A DNA stretch of 64,000 nucleotides from Natronoglomus mannanivorans (GCA_025517485.1 JAOPKB010000002.1:124001-188000); one strand, 5' to 3'. Counted from the first letter of the stretch, positions 43,307 through 52,726 are shown. The notes: generated from the sequence alone by a model not told the origin. Translations and numbers: made by a program.

Positions 43307-43726
43307 TCACTCTTCGGTCGTCGTCTTCTCCTTGTCGAGTTCGCCGCGATAGATCTCGGCGCCGTCCTGAGCGACCTTCTCCGCGAGGACCGCACACTTG
43401 ATCCGCATCGGCGAGATGTCGACGCCGAGCATGTCGACGACGTCGTCGCGGTCCATCTCGAGGAGTTCTTCGAGCGTCTTCCCCTGCAGTTTCGAGGAGA
43501 GCATGCTCGCACTGGCCTGACTGATCGCACAGCCGTCGCCCTTGAAGGCGACGTACTCGATCGTCTCCTCGTCGTCCTCGAGGCGGACGTCCATGCGGAT
43601 CTCGTCGCCACACATCGGGTTCTCGCCGACGTGGGTGAACGTCGGATCCTCGAGTTCCCCGTAGTTACGCGGGTTCTTGTAGTGGTCGAGGATCTGCTGT
43701 CGGTACATGTCCGAGCCCATTCCCAT
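43307..43726 (-). CDS. sufU: Fe-S cluster scaffold/sulfur transfer protein SufU
   Basis: A 139-aa IscU/SufU-type protein. Three Cys mark the zinc/cluster site: ENPMCGDE, KGDGCAISQAS and IKCAVLAEK. The G-D-G-C-A-I-S-Q-A-S stretch with an insertion of about 18 residues after it is the SufU form, which accepts sulfur from SufS. SufS is encoded on the same strand at 45910-47157, but a xylanase and a small membrane gene lie between them. Confidence 0.92.
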   Translation of the reverse strand: MGMGSDMYRQQILDHYKNPRNYGELEDPTFTHVGENPMCGDEIRMDVRLEDDEETIEYVAFKGDGCAISQASASMLSSKLQGKTLEELLEMDRDDVVDMLGVDISPMRIKCAVLAEKVAQDGAEIYRGELDKEKTTTEE

Positions 43727-44112
43727 TGTTGGCCGTACTACGCGTGTACGACCGAAAAGGGTTGCGACCGGTGGGGCGTGGGTAGTAAAGCGTGAAAAGC
43801 GAGGGAGTCTGCGCGCTGAGGGCCGTCTCCGAAACCAGCCGTCACGGTCGTCCTCACGGCTGGATTGGTTCGGATGTAGGGCGCGAGCAGTTGGTACAGG
43901 TCGCCGGATACCGATACCGTCGTTCTGGCCGCGAGAAACGACGAGGATGAACGGGCGACCGACGACGTCGGCAGTACGAATCCCTCACCGAACCGTGTTC
44001 GCTCGGGACTGGGTCCGTCAGTCCACCGGCGGATACCGAGCAGCTCGGACGATTTCTTCCAGTATTACAGAATAATGTTTATGAATTATAGTGATGTAAT
44101 TATGGCCATCGC
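43727..44112. other. Intergenic region between sufU and the xylanase gene
   Basis: About 386 bases with no supportable gene. The last 60 bases are strongly AT-rich (AATAATGTTTATGAATTATA near 44070-44089), with TATA-like sequence 25-40 bases before the xylanase ATG at 44113. It probably holds both divergent promoters. Confidence 0.55.
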
Positions 44113-45339
44113 ATGACGAACAACGAACGAGACTTCGAGGAGACGACGGAGCAACACGACGATATCGCCACAGTGGCGAAGGATCTGACCGACTTCACGG
44201 CGGAGGACGAGCAACCGACCGACACCAACGAGGGGGAACGAGGGTCGATCGGTCGCCGAGGGTACATGAAGGCCGTCGGGGCCGCCGCGGCAACCGGCCT
44301 CGGCGTCGGGGCCGTGTCTGCCCAGGACAGCACCGTGCTCACGGAGAACCAGCAAACCTCCCACGACGGCTACTTCGTGTCGTTCTGGACCGACACCGAG
44401 GGGTCGGTCTCGATGACACTCGAGGATAGTGGCAGTTATAGCGTCGACTGGGAAAACACGGGGAACTTCGTCGTCGGGATGGGCTGGGACCCTGGCGCTC
44501 GCCGGACGATCGAGTACGATGCCACGCACAACCCGACGGACAACTCCTACCTGTGTCTGTACGGGTGGACGACGGATCCGCTCGTCGAGTACTACATCAT
44601 CGAAAACTACGGGACCTACCGACCCGGCGACGAGGAACACGGGACCCATCAGAGCGACGGCGGCACCTACGACATCGCTACGTCCGAACGCATCGAACAG
44701 CCCTCGATCGAAGGAACGGCGACGTTCACCCAGTACTGGAGCATTCGCCAGAATTCGCGGACCAGCGGCACCATCAACATCGGGAACCACTTCGACGCCT
44801 GGGAGAGTGTTGGCCTCGAGTTAGGCAGCCACGACTACCAGATCATGGCCACCGAGGCCTACGACTATTCGGGCAGCAACAGCGCCTCCGTCACCTTCAG
44901 TGAAGTCGACGGTGGCAGTGGTGGGGGTGGCAATGGCGGAAGCGGCGGGGACGACGGCGGAGACCCAGATGACGAACCAGGTGACGTCTCCGCGTGGAAC
45001 GCCGAGGAGATTTACACCGAGGGCGATCAGGTCACCTACGACGGCACCACCTGGGAAGCCCAGTGGTGGACCCAGAACGAAGAGCCCGGCGCCAGGGAGT
45101 ACGGCCCCTGGGAAGCAGTCGGCGACTCGGGCGGCTCCGGTGATTCGGGCGGTGACAGTGGTGGCGATACCGGTGGTGACAGCGGTGGTGATACCGGTAG
45201 CACCTCGAGTTGGGACCCCAACGAGGTCTACACTGAGGGAGACCGCGTTACCTACGACGGCTCGACCTGGGAAGCCCAGTGGTGGACCCAGAATCAGGAG
45301 CCGGGTGCCAGCCAGTGGGGCCCCTGGGAGGAAGTGTAG
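44113..45339 (+). CDS. Tat-exported GH11 endo-1,4-beta-xylanase with two C-terminal CBM5/12-type modules
   Basis: A 408-aa secreted enzyme. A long acidic n-region precedes R48-R49 (GRRGYMKAV) and a Tat signal ending near A70. The GH11 jelly-roll spans about 75-264: the nucleophile Glu159 is in P-L-V-E-Y-Y-I-I-E and the acid/base Glu248 in A-T-E-A-Y, with YWSIRQNSRTSGTINIGNHF between them. A Gly/Asp linker leads to two near-identical modules (YTEGDQVTYDGTTWEAQWWT and YTEGDRVTYDGSTWEAQWWT) of the CBM5/12 (chitin/cellulose-binding) type, each starting with Trp. It probably degrades xylan extracellularly. Acquisition by transfer is plausible. Confidence 0.9.
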   Translation: MTNNERDFEETTEQHDDIATVAKDLTDFTAEDEQPTDTNEGERGSIGRRGYMKAVGAAAATGLGVGAVSAQDSTVLTENQQTSHDGYFVSFWTDTEGSVSMTLEDSGSYSVDWENTGNFVVGMGWDPGARRTIEYDATHNPTDNSYLCLYGWTTDPLVEYYIIENYGTYRPGDEEHGTHQSDGGTYDIATSERIEQPSIEGTATFTQYWSIRQNSRTSGTINIGNHFDAWESVGLELGSHDYQIMATEAYDYSGSNSASVTFSEVDGGSGGGGNGGSGGDDGGDPDDEPGDVSAWNAEEIYTEGDQVTYDGTTWEAQWWTQNEEPGAREYGPWEAVGDSGGSGDSGGDSGGDTGGDSGGDTGSTSSWDPNEVYTEGDRVTYDGSTWEAQWWTQNQEPGASQWGPWEEV

Positions 45340-45471
45340 TCCCAGCGAGTGATCAGGTTGGCCGTGACATTCGGCCCGGTGGGTCGGTCCAGTCCACCGT
45401 CGACGACACCGCCGACTCGAGCGACTGGATCGACTCTCGGTCGCACCGACCGAGAACGGCCGGCAGTCGCG

Positions 45472-45771
45472 CTACGCCGAACCCCGACCGCGATCCGTGT
45501 CGACACCGGAATCGATCGGCGGGTTCAGGTAGATCGCGTCGACGACCACGAACAGCGAGACGAACGCCGCCGGGGCCAGTGCCTGTACCACTGACAGCCC
45601 GGTTGCGCTCGCGACGACCGCTGCAACTGCGAACACGACCGGGATGAACCCGAGCGTGAAATCGTTCCGGGTCGCCGCGGTGAGCGTCTCGATCGGGTTC
45701 TCGAGTGGCTCTCCGTCTCGATCCTGCCTGCGACCACGACCAGAAACGGGTGTGCCGATCGTGTTACTCAT
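45472..45771 (-). CDS. Small membrane protein of unknown function
   Basis: A 99-aa protein with two hydrophobic stretches (FIPVVFAVAAVVASAT and VQALAPAAFVSLFVVVDAIYL) between a Gly/Arg-rich head and a short acidic tail. The ATG at 45771 (MSNTIGTPV) is preferred to the longer start. No family is recognised. It lies between sufS and the xylanase. Confidence 0.6.
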   Translation of the reverse strand: MSNTIGTPVSGRGRRQDRDGEPLENPIETLTAATRNDFTLGFIPVVFAVAAVVASATGLSVVQALAPAAFVSLFVVVDAIYLNPPIDSGVDTDRGRGSA

Positions 45772-45909
45772 ATGTCTCACCTCGGCAGACACAGGTAGGA
45801 CCGCCAGTCACAAAAATCTCAGGTGACGATCGACGCGCAGTCTCTGGGTTTTGGGCGATTTCGACCCCAGATCTCGAGGGTTGTATTCGATCCGTCTCGG
45901 TCCGGCCAC

Positions 45910-47157
45910 CTACGCGAACAACTGCCGGGCGCTATCGATCGCGTCGACCAGCGCGTCGACCTCCTCGCGCGTGTTGTAGAGGTAGAAGGAAGCGCGAGCC
46001 GACGCCGCCACACCGAGTCGGTCGTGAAGCGGCTGGGTACAGTGATCGCCCGCCCGGATCGCGACCGCGTGGTCGTTCATGATTGAGGCCAGATCGTGGG
46101 CGTGGACCGACTCCAAGTTGAATCCGACTAACCCGCTCCGGTCGGGGCCGGGTTCGGGCCCGTAGATCTCGATATCGCCTTCAGCTGCGAGGCGCTCGTA
46201 GGCGTACTCGGCGAGTTCCTCCTCGTGATCCCGGATCCGGTCCATGCCGATCTCCTCGAGGTAGTCGACCGCGGCGTGGAGGCCGACGGCTTCGGCGATC
46301 GGCGGCGTGCCGGGTTCGAACTTCCAGGGGACGTCGCCCCACGTCGACTCCTCGAAGGTGACCTTGCGGATCATCCCGCCGCCGTAGAGGTACGGCTCCA
46401 TCTCCTCGAGCAAGTGCGCCTTGCCGTAGAGACAGCCGATTCCGGTGGGGCCGGCCATCTTGTGGCCGGAGAAGGCGTAGAAGTCGGCGTCGATCGCCTC
46501 GACGTCGACGGGTCGGTTGGGGACGGCTTGTGCGCCGTCGATGAAGGCCAGTGCGTCGTGGTCGTGGGCGATATCCACCAACTCGGAAACGGGGTTGACG
46601 GTGCCGAGCGTGTTCGAGACGTGGACCGCAGAGACCATGGCGGTGTCGTCGGTGATGCACTCGCGGGCGTGGTCCATGTCGAGTCGCCCGGTCTCGTCGA
46701 TCTGTATGTACGTGCAGTCGGCGCCCGTGCGCTCGGCGATCTGCTGCCAGGTCACCAGCGAGGCGTGGTGTTCCATCTCCGTCAGCACGACCTCGTCGCC
46801 GGGGCCGAGTTCGCGCATCCCCCAGGCGTAGGCGACGAGGTTCTCGCTCTCGGTCGTGTTCTTCGTGAAGATCATCTCCTCGCGGCCACCGCTGGCACCG
46901 ACGAACTCGGCGACGCGATCGTGGGCCTCCTCGTAGGCGATCGAGGCCTCCTGGCTCAGGTGGTGGATTCCGCGGTGGACGTTCGCGTTGTAGCGACGGT
47001 AGTAGTCGCTCATCGCGTCGACGACCGGATCGGCCGTCTGGGTGGTCGCAGCGTTGTCGAGATAGACGAGTGGCTTCCCGTCGAGTTCCCGCTCGAGGAT
47101 CGGGAAGTCCTCCCGGAGACGCTCGACGTCGAGCGACTCGAGGTTCTGTTGACTCAT
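45910..47157 (-). CDS. sufS: Cysteine desulfurase SufS
   Basis: A 415-aa PLP enzyme that takes sulfur from cysteine for Fe-S assembly. The N-terminus ERLREDFPILERELDGKPLVYLDNAATTQ is typical, and the PLP Lys is in the F-S-G-H-K-M-A-G-P-T-G motif. The catalytic Cys loop near the end is RAGDHCTQPLHDRLG, the group II (SufS) form. SufU is its usual partner and lies 2.2 kb away on the same strand. Confidence 0.96.
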   Translation of the reverse strand: MSQQNLESLDVERLREDFPILERELDGKPLVYLDNAATTQTADPVVDAMSDYYRRYNANVHRGIHHLSQEASIAYEEAHDRVAEFVGASGGREEMIFTKNTTESENLVAYAWGMRELGPGDEVVLTEMEHHASLVTWQQIAERTGADCTYIQIDETGRLDMDHARECITDDTAMVSAVHVSNTLGTVNPVSELVDIAHDHDALAFIDGAQAVPNRPVDVEAIDADFYAFSGHKMAGPTGIGCLYGKAHLLEEMEPYLYGGGMIRKVTFEESTWGDVPWKFEPGTPPIAEAVGLHAAVDYLEEIGMDRIRDHEEELAEYAYERLAAEGDIEIYGPEPGPDRSGLVGFNLESVHAHDLASIMNDHAVAIRAGDHCTQPLHDRLGVAASARASFYLYNTREEVDALVDAIDSARQLFA

Positions 47158-47310
47158 TGTCTTCGTACAGGGCCCGAAGATAAAACACTCCTTCGGTCGC
47201 GTCGGGTTTCGTGGCGATCTCGGACGCTCACACTGACACTAATACTGGCACTGGCTCGCACTCGAGAAGATCGGAAAACGGGACGTAACCGGCAGAAGAC
47301 AGCGGACAGC

Positions 47311-48303
47311 TCACTTGGTCGGTCGCGGTTTCTTCCCCTGCATCCGGGAAATCTCGAGCAGTCGCGCCTCGCAGTCGTTGCAGGTGACCGCGTACACCTC
47401 GTGCGTGCGACAGCAGGATTCGACGATCTCCTCCTCGAGTTCGATTTTGCCCTCGCAGTCCGGACAGGTTTCGGCGAACGCACGGAGGCCGCTGACGACC
47501 GCGCTCTTGGGTTGGAGCGGGTAGGACTCCCAGCCAGGGAGCCACTCGCCGAGGATGTCCGCCGCGGCGAGGTCGGCCAGAATCGCGGCGTCGGACTCCC
47601 ACTTGCCGGCGAGTCGGCCCTCGTAGAGGACGTTTACTGCGGTCGTTTTATCGTGGTGAGAGAGCTCGAGATCCGCGGCGTCGACGTCGAAAAACGAGGC
47701 GAGCTGGTCGACGCGGTCGCCGTCGCGACGGTCGGCCATCCGTTCGCGCCAGACCTCGCGGACGTCCGCCGTGAGCTGGAGGTCGTCGTCTTCGGCGGTG
47801 GGTTCGACGACGCCGTGCTCGAGGAACAGTTCCTCTGCGTCGAGGTCGTCGAAGTCGGGGAGATCCTCGGAGCTTGAGTCGTCGGCTGCGACCGGTTTTC
47901 CGCCGTCGGTTTCGATGCGTCGGCCGCCATCGGTCTCCAGAGATCGGCCGCCGTCAGTCCCGTCACTGCCGTCCCCGTCGGTGGTCGTCTCGAAGACGTC
48001 GGCGTTGACGCCGAACGACTCGGTCTCGTCTGCGGGTTCCTTGTCGAACTTCGCGAGCACCCAGTCCGGGAAGTAACGTTTCGTGAGTGTGGGTGTCCCG
48101 GGAACGAGATAGCCACGGAGGTAGATCGACAGCAGCGAGGCGGCGAAGACGACGACGCCGAGCGGGACGAAGAGCAAGCCGGCCCCCAGCGAGAAGACGG
48201 CTGCGATGACGACGTTGACCGACGTACACGGAATACAACGGTTTTCGCCGGTGTATTCGGGCTGTCTAATTCGGTCGATAGTGTTTGGAAGTACGAGTTT
48301 CAT
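47311..48303 (-). CDS. Membrane protein with C-terminal zinc ribbon, unknown function
   Basis: A 330-aa protein. Two hydrophobic segments (NVVIAAVFSLGAGLLFVPLG and VVFAASLLSIYLRGYL) follow an N-terminal C-I-P-C. The middle is acidic and repetitive (LETDGGRRIETDGGKP). The C-terminal domain has a zinc-ribbon-like pattern T-C-P-D-C-E-G-K ... S-C-C-R-T-H ... T-C-N-D-C-E. It converges on nothing obvious and is not assigned to any known pathway. Confidence 0.7.
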   Translation of the reverse strand: MKLVLPNTIDRIRQPEYTGENRCIPCTSVNVVIAAVFSLGAGLLFVPLGVVVFAASLLSIYLRGYLVPGTPTLTKRYFPDWVLAKFDKEPADETESFGVNADVFETTTDGDGSDGTDGGRSLETDGGRRIETDGGKPVAADDSSSEDLPDFDDLDAEELFLEHGVVEPTAEDDDLQLTADVREVWRERMADRRDGDRVDQLASFFDVDAADLELSHHDKTTAVNVLYEGRLAGKWESDAAILADLAAADILGEWLPGWESYPLQPKSAVVSGLRAFAETCPDCEGKIELEEEIVESCCRTHEVYAVTCNDCEARLLEISRMQGKKPRPTK

Positions 48304-48497
48304 GGTAATTCAATCTCCCGACGGCAGCAAAAAACTTCTGGTGGACTCGATAGTCGTTCGATTTTCGTTCGCTCGAGACGATCGTGACGTGAGAGAACAG
48401 AACGGGGACGTCACGAGACAGTAACTCGAGTAGAGTCAGTATTCGCGAGCTCGGTGGAAGCGACCACGACGTTTACGGCTTCAGCGCGGGGAGGACG

Positions 48498-48794
48498 TCA
48501 CAGCCGCAACAACTGCGCGTGGCGCGTCGCACCGACCTCGAGGACGTTCGCCTCGTCGACGAATCCCTCGTCGATCGCGAGATCCACCGATCGAGTGCCG
48601 ACGATGTTGGCGACGGTGGCCCGTGCGAGGCTATCGACGACTGCATCCTCGTCGGCCTCGTCACCGCCGTAGAAGTCCTCGGTGACGGTCAACGAGATGT
48701 CGCCGGTTTCGAACGTCTCACCGAGGACGTCGCTGTCACAGATGGCGACCAGCAATCCCTCCTCGGTCTCGCGTTCGTTGACGATCATGCTCAT
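48498..48794 (-). CDS. DUF424 family protein
   Basis: A 98-aa protein. MSMIVNERETEEGLLVAICD, SVDLAIDEGFVDEANVL and GATRHAQLLRL match DUF424, a family seen beside translation genes in archaea and possibly involved in translation. The start at 48794 overlaps the stop of the TPR gene by four bases (ATGA), indicating coupled translation. Confidence 0.85.
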   Translation of the reverse strand: MSMIVNERETEEGLLVAICDSDVLGETFETGDISLTVTEDFYGGDEADEDAVVDSLARATVANIVGTRSVDLAIDEGFVDEANVLEVGATRHAQLLRL

Positions 48795-49564
48795 TCGAAC
48801 AGCTGATTCTCGTCGTGGTCGTCGCGTTCTTCGATCATCCGCTCTTCGGCGCGTTCGCGCAACTCGTTGGCCTCGTCGGCGACTTCTTCGGCCTCGTCGT
48901 ACTCGCCGAGATCCTCGAGAATGCGGGCTTTCTCCTCGAGGACCTGTGCGTTTCGCATTCCCAGTCGAACCGCGTTGTCGATACAGTTGAGCGCCTCCTC
49001 GGAGAGGCCACGCTCTTGCAGGAAGAACGCGCGGTTGAACCACGCCTGCGGGAACCGCTCGTCGATCTCGACGGCGCGTTCGGCGTGCTCTAAGGCTTCG
49101 GTGGTCTCGCCGAACTCCCAGAGCGCGTACGCGAGGTTCGTCTCTGCGGAGGCCGCGTGCTCGCTCTCGTCGTCGATACGCAACGCCTCGCGGTAGGCAC
49201 CGATGGCCTCGTCGTACTCCTCGAGTTCGGCGTGGGCGACGCCTTTGTTCACCCACGACTCCTGTTCGAGGAGGTCGTCCTCGGCGAAGCGTGCAGCCCG
49301 CTCGAAGGCCTCGGTCGCCTGCTCGTAGCGGTTGATCTGCATGTAGTTGAGGCCGACGTCGAGCAGTTCCTCGGCGTTGACGTCGTCTCGCTCGACGTTG
49401 TGGTCGTCGAGGAGGTCGGTGACGACCCGCGAGTCGACGGGGTCGATCTTCGACGGGTCGACGTCGAGTTCCGGCGGGTCGAGGTCGAACTCGTCGTAGT
49501 CCTCGTCGAAGCCGGCACCTTCGGAGAACGGGTGGCGGCGATCGTTGTCGCCCTGATCGGTCAT
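48791..49564 (-). CDS. Tetratricopeptide-repeat protein
   Basis: A 257-aa protein with about five TPR units (for example YMQINRYEQATEAFERAARF, AELEEYDEAIGAYREALRID, ALWEFGETTEALEHAERAVE, FLQERGLSEEALNCIDNAVRL). A coiled acidic tail ends ERMIEERDDHDENQLF. The ATG at 49564 (MTDQGDNDRR) is preferred; a start 18 bases upstream (MPNSWPMTDQ) is possible. Such proteins scaffold complexes, here perhaps with DUF424. Promoter shared with thpR. Confidence 0.82.
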   Translation of the reverse strand: MTDQGDNDRRHPFSEGAGFDEDYDEFDLDPPELDVDPSKIDPVDSRVVTDLLDDHNVERDDVNAEELLDVGLNYMQINRYEQATEAFERAARFAEDDLLEQESWVNKGVAHAELEEYDEAIGAYREALRIDDESEHAASAETNLAYALWEFGETTEALEHAERAVEIDERFPQAWFNRAFFLQERGLSEEALNCIDNAVRLGMRNAQVLEEKARILEDLGEYDEAEEVADEANELRERAEERMIEERDDHDENQLFE

Positions 49565-49721
49565 TGGCCACGAATTGGGCATCACGCCGGTTAAGGGCTG
49601 CGTTCGCGGGTCGTTCGGATTCCGATCGTCCGGTTTTCTGTCTGCTCGGCCACGAACGCGAAGACGCGCCCTTGCGACACCACCGACGAAATTCAAGGTT
49701 CGAGCCGTCCACGCACCTCGT

Positions 49722-50291
49722 ATGAGTATGCGCCTGTTCGTTAGCGTCGACGTGCCCGACGAGCTCACGGACGCGGTCGTGGATCTTCAGAACGAGTTCG
49801 CCGACGCGGACGGATTGAACCTCACGGACCCCTCACAAGCTCACCTCACCCTGAAATTCCTCGGCGACGTCGAGGCCGATCGGCTCCCCGACCTGCGTCG
49901 TGAACTCGCCGGCGCCGTCGTGGACGCCGACGTCGGCCCTTTCACGGCCCGGTTCGAGGGCCTCGGCGTCTTCCCCAGCCTCGAGTACATCAGCGTCGTC
50001 TGGCTGGGCGTCGAGGACGGCAGCGAGGAACTGACACGGCTGCACGAGACCATCGAGGAGCGAACGACGGCGATGGGGTTCGAGCCGGAATCCCACGAGT
50101 TCACCCCACACGTCACCCTCGCACGGATGGAACACGCGAGCGGGAAAGAGCGAGTTCAGCGGCTCGTCCGGGAGCACAATCCCGTGGTAGGCGAGACGAC
50201 CGTCGAGTCGATCCACCTAACCGAGAGTACCCTCACCGAGGATGGGCCAGTATACACGACGGTCGGACGATTTTCGTTCTCGAACGAGTGA
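49722..50291 (+). CDS. thpR: RNA 2',3'-cyclic phosphodiesterase (ThpR/LigT)
   Basis: A 189-aa 2H phosphoesterase that hydrolyses 2',3'-cyclic phosphate at RNA ends. Both HxTx motifs are present: Q-A-H-L-T-L-K-F and T-P-H-V-T-L-A-R. The start MSMRLFVSVDVP is the family start. It is divergent from the TPR gene. Confidence 0.93.
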   Translation: MSMRLFVSVDVPDELTDAVVDLQNEFADADGLNLTDPSQAHLTLKFLGDVEADRLPDLRRELAGAVVDADVGPFTARFEGLGVFPSLEYISVVWLGVEDGSEELTRLHETIEERTTAMGFEPESHEFTPHVTLARMEHASGKERVQRLVREHNPVVGETTVESIHLTESTLTEDGPVYTTVGRFSFSNE

Positions 50292-50610
50292 CTGGATATC
50301 CGAACTATCTCACCGAAATGTCATTCTCCAAATTGTTGTCTGTGGATTGAACTGTTTTGCCAGTATTAGTCACTTACTGTGACGTAAATCGTCACGTACA
50401 GCACCCACATCGCCCGGTATTCGAACAATAACCCAGTGGGAATAATGTCGCTTGACGATGTAAGTCACTGATCACGATGGTGGCGAGAACGGCAATACAT
50501 GACAGACGTTCGATCGCTTTCACCAGCGACGGTCTCCGTGCAGCCACAGCGACGTTCGACGATGGCGCTCCGTCGGAGCGTCCCGCGGTGGTCCGTCCCG
50601 GGGGCCGGTG
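50292..50610. other. Intergenic region with alternating GTCAC/GTGAC half-sites
   Basis: About 319 bases with no gene. It is AT-richer than its neighbours. The half-sites GTCAC (50369), GTGAC (50379) and GTCAC (50391) form two overlapping palindromes about one helical turn apart, a plausible operator for the secreted protein downstream. Confidence 0.5.
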
Positions 50611-51528
50611 ATGCCTCCGATTCGGACCCCCAGTTTCACGCGTCGAGAGCTGCTTACGGCCGTCGGGAGCGCGACAGCGCTCTCGGCGACGAACGTCGCC
50701 GGTTCGAGCGAGACCAGCGTCCAGGAGGCGACCCTTCACGTCCGCGTCTACCCCGGCCCAGTGTCGGTGTTCACCTGGCTCCGGAACGGCTGGTCCCACT
50801 TCGTGAGCGGCTGGTTCGACGTCCACCGCGACGCGATGGCGGCGGTAGAGACCGCACTCGAGAGGATCGCCACCTACGCGGAAGCGAACTCCTCACTCGA
50901 CCACGTCGAGACCTCCGTCGAGGCCTGCGACCCAGTCGATTTCTCATTGGTTACGCCCGACTCGTTCTCCCTGTTCTCCCAGGAGGCGTTGCTCGATGCC
51001 TTCCACGAGGAGGTTCACGACCGACAGGTGAACATGGGGTCTACCTGCCACCTGCTGCTGTGGTGGAACGCGTTGAACTACGATCTGGGCTACGGCGGGA
51101 CACGGGCACCGAACACCCACGTCGGTGCCCTCGAGGGCGAAGACTCCCAGACCATCGCGAACCTCGGGGCGACCGAAGCCTGGGACTCCCGCGCGGTAAC
51201 CCGGAATATCGCGATCCACGAGACCCTGCACACGTTCCTCTCGCCGGACGTCGTCGAAGAGGTGGTCGACTCGCGATGCGACCACAATCTCGGGACGGCC
51301 GTTCGGGTCGACGAGGATACCCTCGAGGTCTCACCGATGGCGACCGCCTACGCCGGCCCGGACGAGTACGGCGGCGGCACGCGCTGGCACGGCACCGGCT
51401 GTTACGATCACGATTCGTTCGCCCACCACGACGGCTACGAGGATGCCGAGAACTGGGAGTACACGACGGAGTTGAGCGACGCGACCCTCGAGGCGACGAC
51501 GCTGTACATCGAGCGGTATCTGGCGTGA
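50611..51528 (+). CDS. Tat-exported putative zinc metallopeptidase
   Basis: A 305-aa protein. The signal is F-T-R-R-E-L-L-T-A-V-G-S, a Tat motif. The mature part contains A-I-H-E-T-L-H-T-F, an HExxH zinc site (the fourth residue is Leu), followed by DVVEEVVDSRCDHNLG, which may supply the third ligand. Late Cys/His-rich TGCYDHDSFAHHDGYEDAENW resembles a metzincin/astacin-like region but no clear family fits. The ATG at 50611 is preferred over the preceding GTG. A peptidase role is inferred. Confidence 0.6.
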   Translation: MPPIRTPSFTRRELLTAVGSATALSATNVAGSSETSVQEATLHVRVYPGPVSVFTWLRNGWSHFVSGWFDVHRDAMAAVETALERIATYAEANSSLDHVETSVEACDPVDFSLVTPDSFSLFSQEALLDAFHEEVHDRQVNMGSTCHLLLWWNALNYDLGYGGTRAPNTHVGALEGEDSQTIANLGATEAWDSRAVTRNIAIHETLHTFLSPDVVEEVVDSRCDHNLGTAVRVDEDTLEVSPMATAYAGPDEYGGGTRWHGTGCYDHDSFAHHDGYEDAENWEYTTELSDATLEATTLYIERYLA

Positions 51529-51542
51529 GGCCGTTAAAGTAG

Positions 51543-51600
51543 AGTAAAACGAGGCGGAGTGGAGGAGAGAGGAGTGATGTGGAGTGGAGTGGAGTGGAAC
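51543..51600 (+). repeat. GGAGTG purine-rich low-complexity tract
   Basis: Repeated GGAGTG/GGAG units between two convergently spaced Tat-protein genes on the + strand. Probably slippage-generated. Confidence 0.45.
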
Positions 51601-51661
51601 GAAGAGCGCCACGAAGCGGACGAAACGCCTTTGATCGCGGCCCCGAATGCGAACATCATAG

Positions 51662-52726
51662 ATGGATCTGACGCGTCGGCAGCTCCTCGCGGGTGCGGTC
51701 GGCGGTACCGCCGCTGTCGGCGGGGGACGGGCGATCTACAACGTCTTCCTCGGCTACGACCGTTTCACGGGAACCAACCTGCTGCGACAGGACCTCGACC
51801 CGATGGTCGCCAGCGGGTTCCGCCCCTCGGAAGCTCACGTCGCGACCGTCGACGGCTACCGAATCGAGCAACACGACGGCGTGCTCTCGGTCGCCGACGA
51901 CAGCGACACCGAGAGCGAACCGCTCGAGACCCTCGACCCCGCGACCGACGACCCCGCAGACGCCGCCGCCGTCGACGCCGAGCTCGGACTGAGCGACGGA
52001 CCGCTCGAGGAACTCGTCGCCGATCTGTCGGCGATCGAATCCGGGAACGTGCGATTCGTCTACGACAGCTACCCGGCCTTTTTCGATCTGATCGCCGAAC
52101 ACGATGCGCGACCGTACACCGTCTCGGCGGTACGAGGCTATCGGGACGCCGATCCGGATCTCGTCGCGGACTTCACCGGTGCCGATCCTCACGATCCGGA
52201 GGCGGTCGTCGAAGGACTCGTCGACGGCTTTCGCGAACACACGAACTACGATATCGAGCGCTACCTCGCCGGCTCGGTCGAGGACAACGTGCTCTTCGGG
52301 GCCCGCGACCTCCGCCAGCACTTCGAGTCGGAGACGGATTTCGAGGCGATCCTCGCGGGCGAGGACACCGGGCTGTTCTGCTACGAACTCACGCGGCGGT
52401 CGGTCGACGCGCTACAGGCAGTGCCGGCACCCGACCAGACGGCGCCGGTGGTCGGCGGCTTCGTGAAGAACGATCGACACAAGCACGTCTACACGATCGT
52501 CGCGAGCGTCGTTCGCGGGCGTGCTGGTGAAGACGGAGACGGAAACGGAGACGAAGTCGAGGACGAGGACGAGGACGGAACCGGCGACCTGATCGTCCCC
52601 GTCACCTTCCTCGATTACACTCACTCGACGCTGTACGACGATTTGCGGATGCGTCGGATCCTCGGGGACGGACTGGACGCCTACGGCGACGGACATCGGG
52701 CGACCGGCATCCACTGGTACCAGTGA
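51662..52726 (+). CDS. Tat-exported protein of unknown function
   Basis: A 354-aa protein starting M-D-L-T-R-R-Q-L-L-A-G-A-V-G-G, a clear twin-arginine signal. The mature part is helical/beta with no recognised motif; near the end it has DGNGDEVEDEDEDGTGD, a disordered acidic loop, then PVTFLDYTHSTLYDDLRMRRIL. Function unknown. It follows another Tat gene 134 bases away. Confidence 0.7.
   Translation: MDLTRRQLLAGAVGGTAAVGGGRAIYNVFLGYDRFTGTNLLRQDLDPMVASGFRPSEAHVATVDGYRIEQHDGVLSVADDSDTESEPLETLDPATDDPADAAAVDAELGLSDGPLEELVADLSAIESGNVRFVYDSYPAFFDLIAEHDARPYTVSAVRGYRDADPDLVADFTGADPHDPEAVVEGLVDGFREHTNYDIERYLAGSVEDNVLFGARDLRQHFESETDFEAILAGEDTGLFCYELTRRSVDALQAVPAPDQTAPVVGGFVKNDRHKHVYTIVASVVRGRAGEDGDGNGDEVEDEDEDGTGDLIVPVTFLDYTHSTLYDDLRMRRILGDGLDAYGDGHRATGIHWYQ

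Noticed and set aside
46225..47877. Long + strand reading frame of 550 aa
   Set aside because: It is antisense to sufS, which has clear PLP and Cys motifs.
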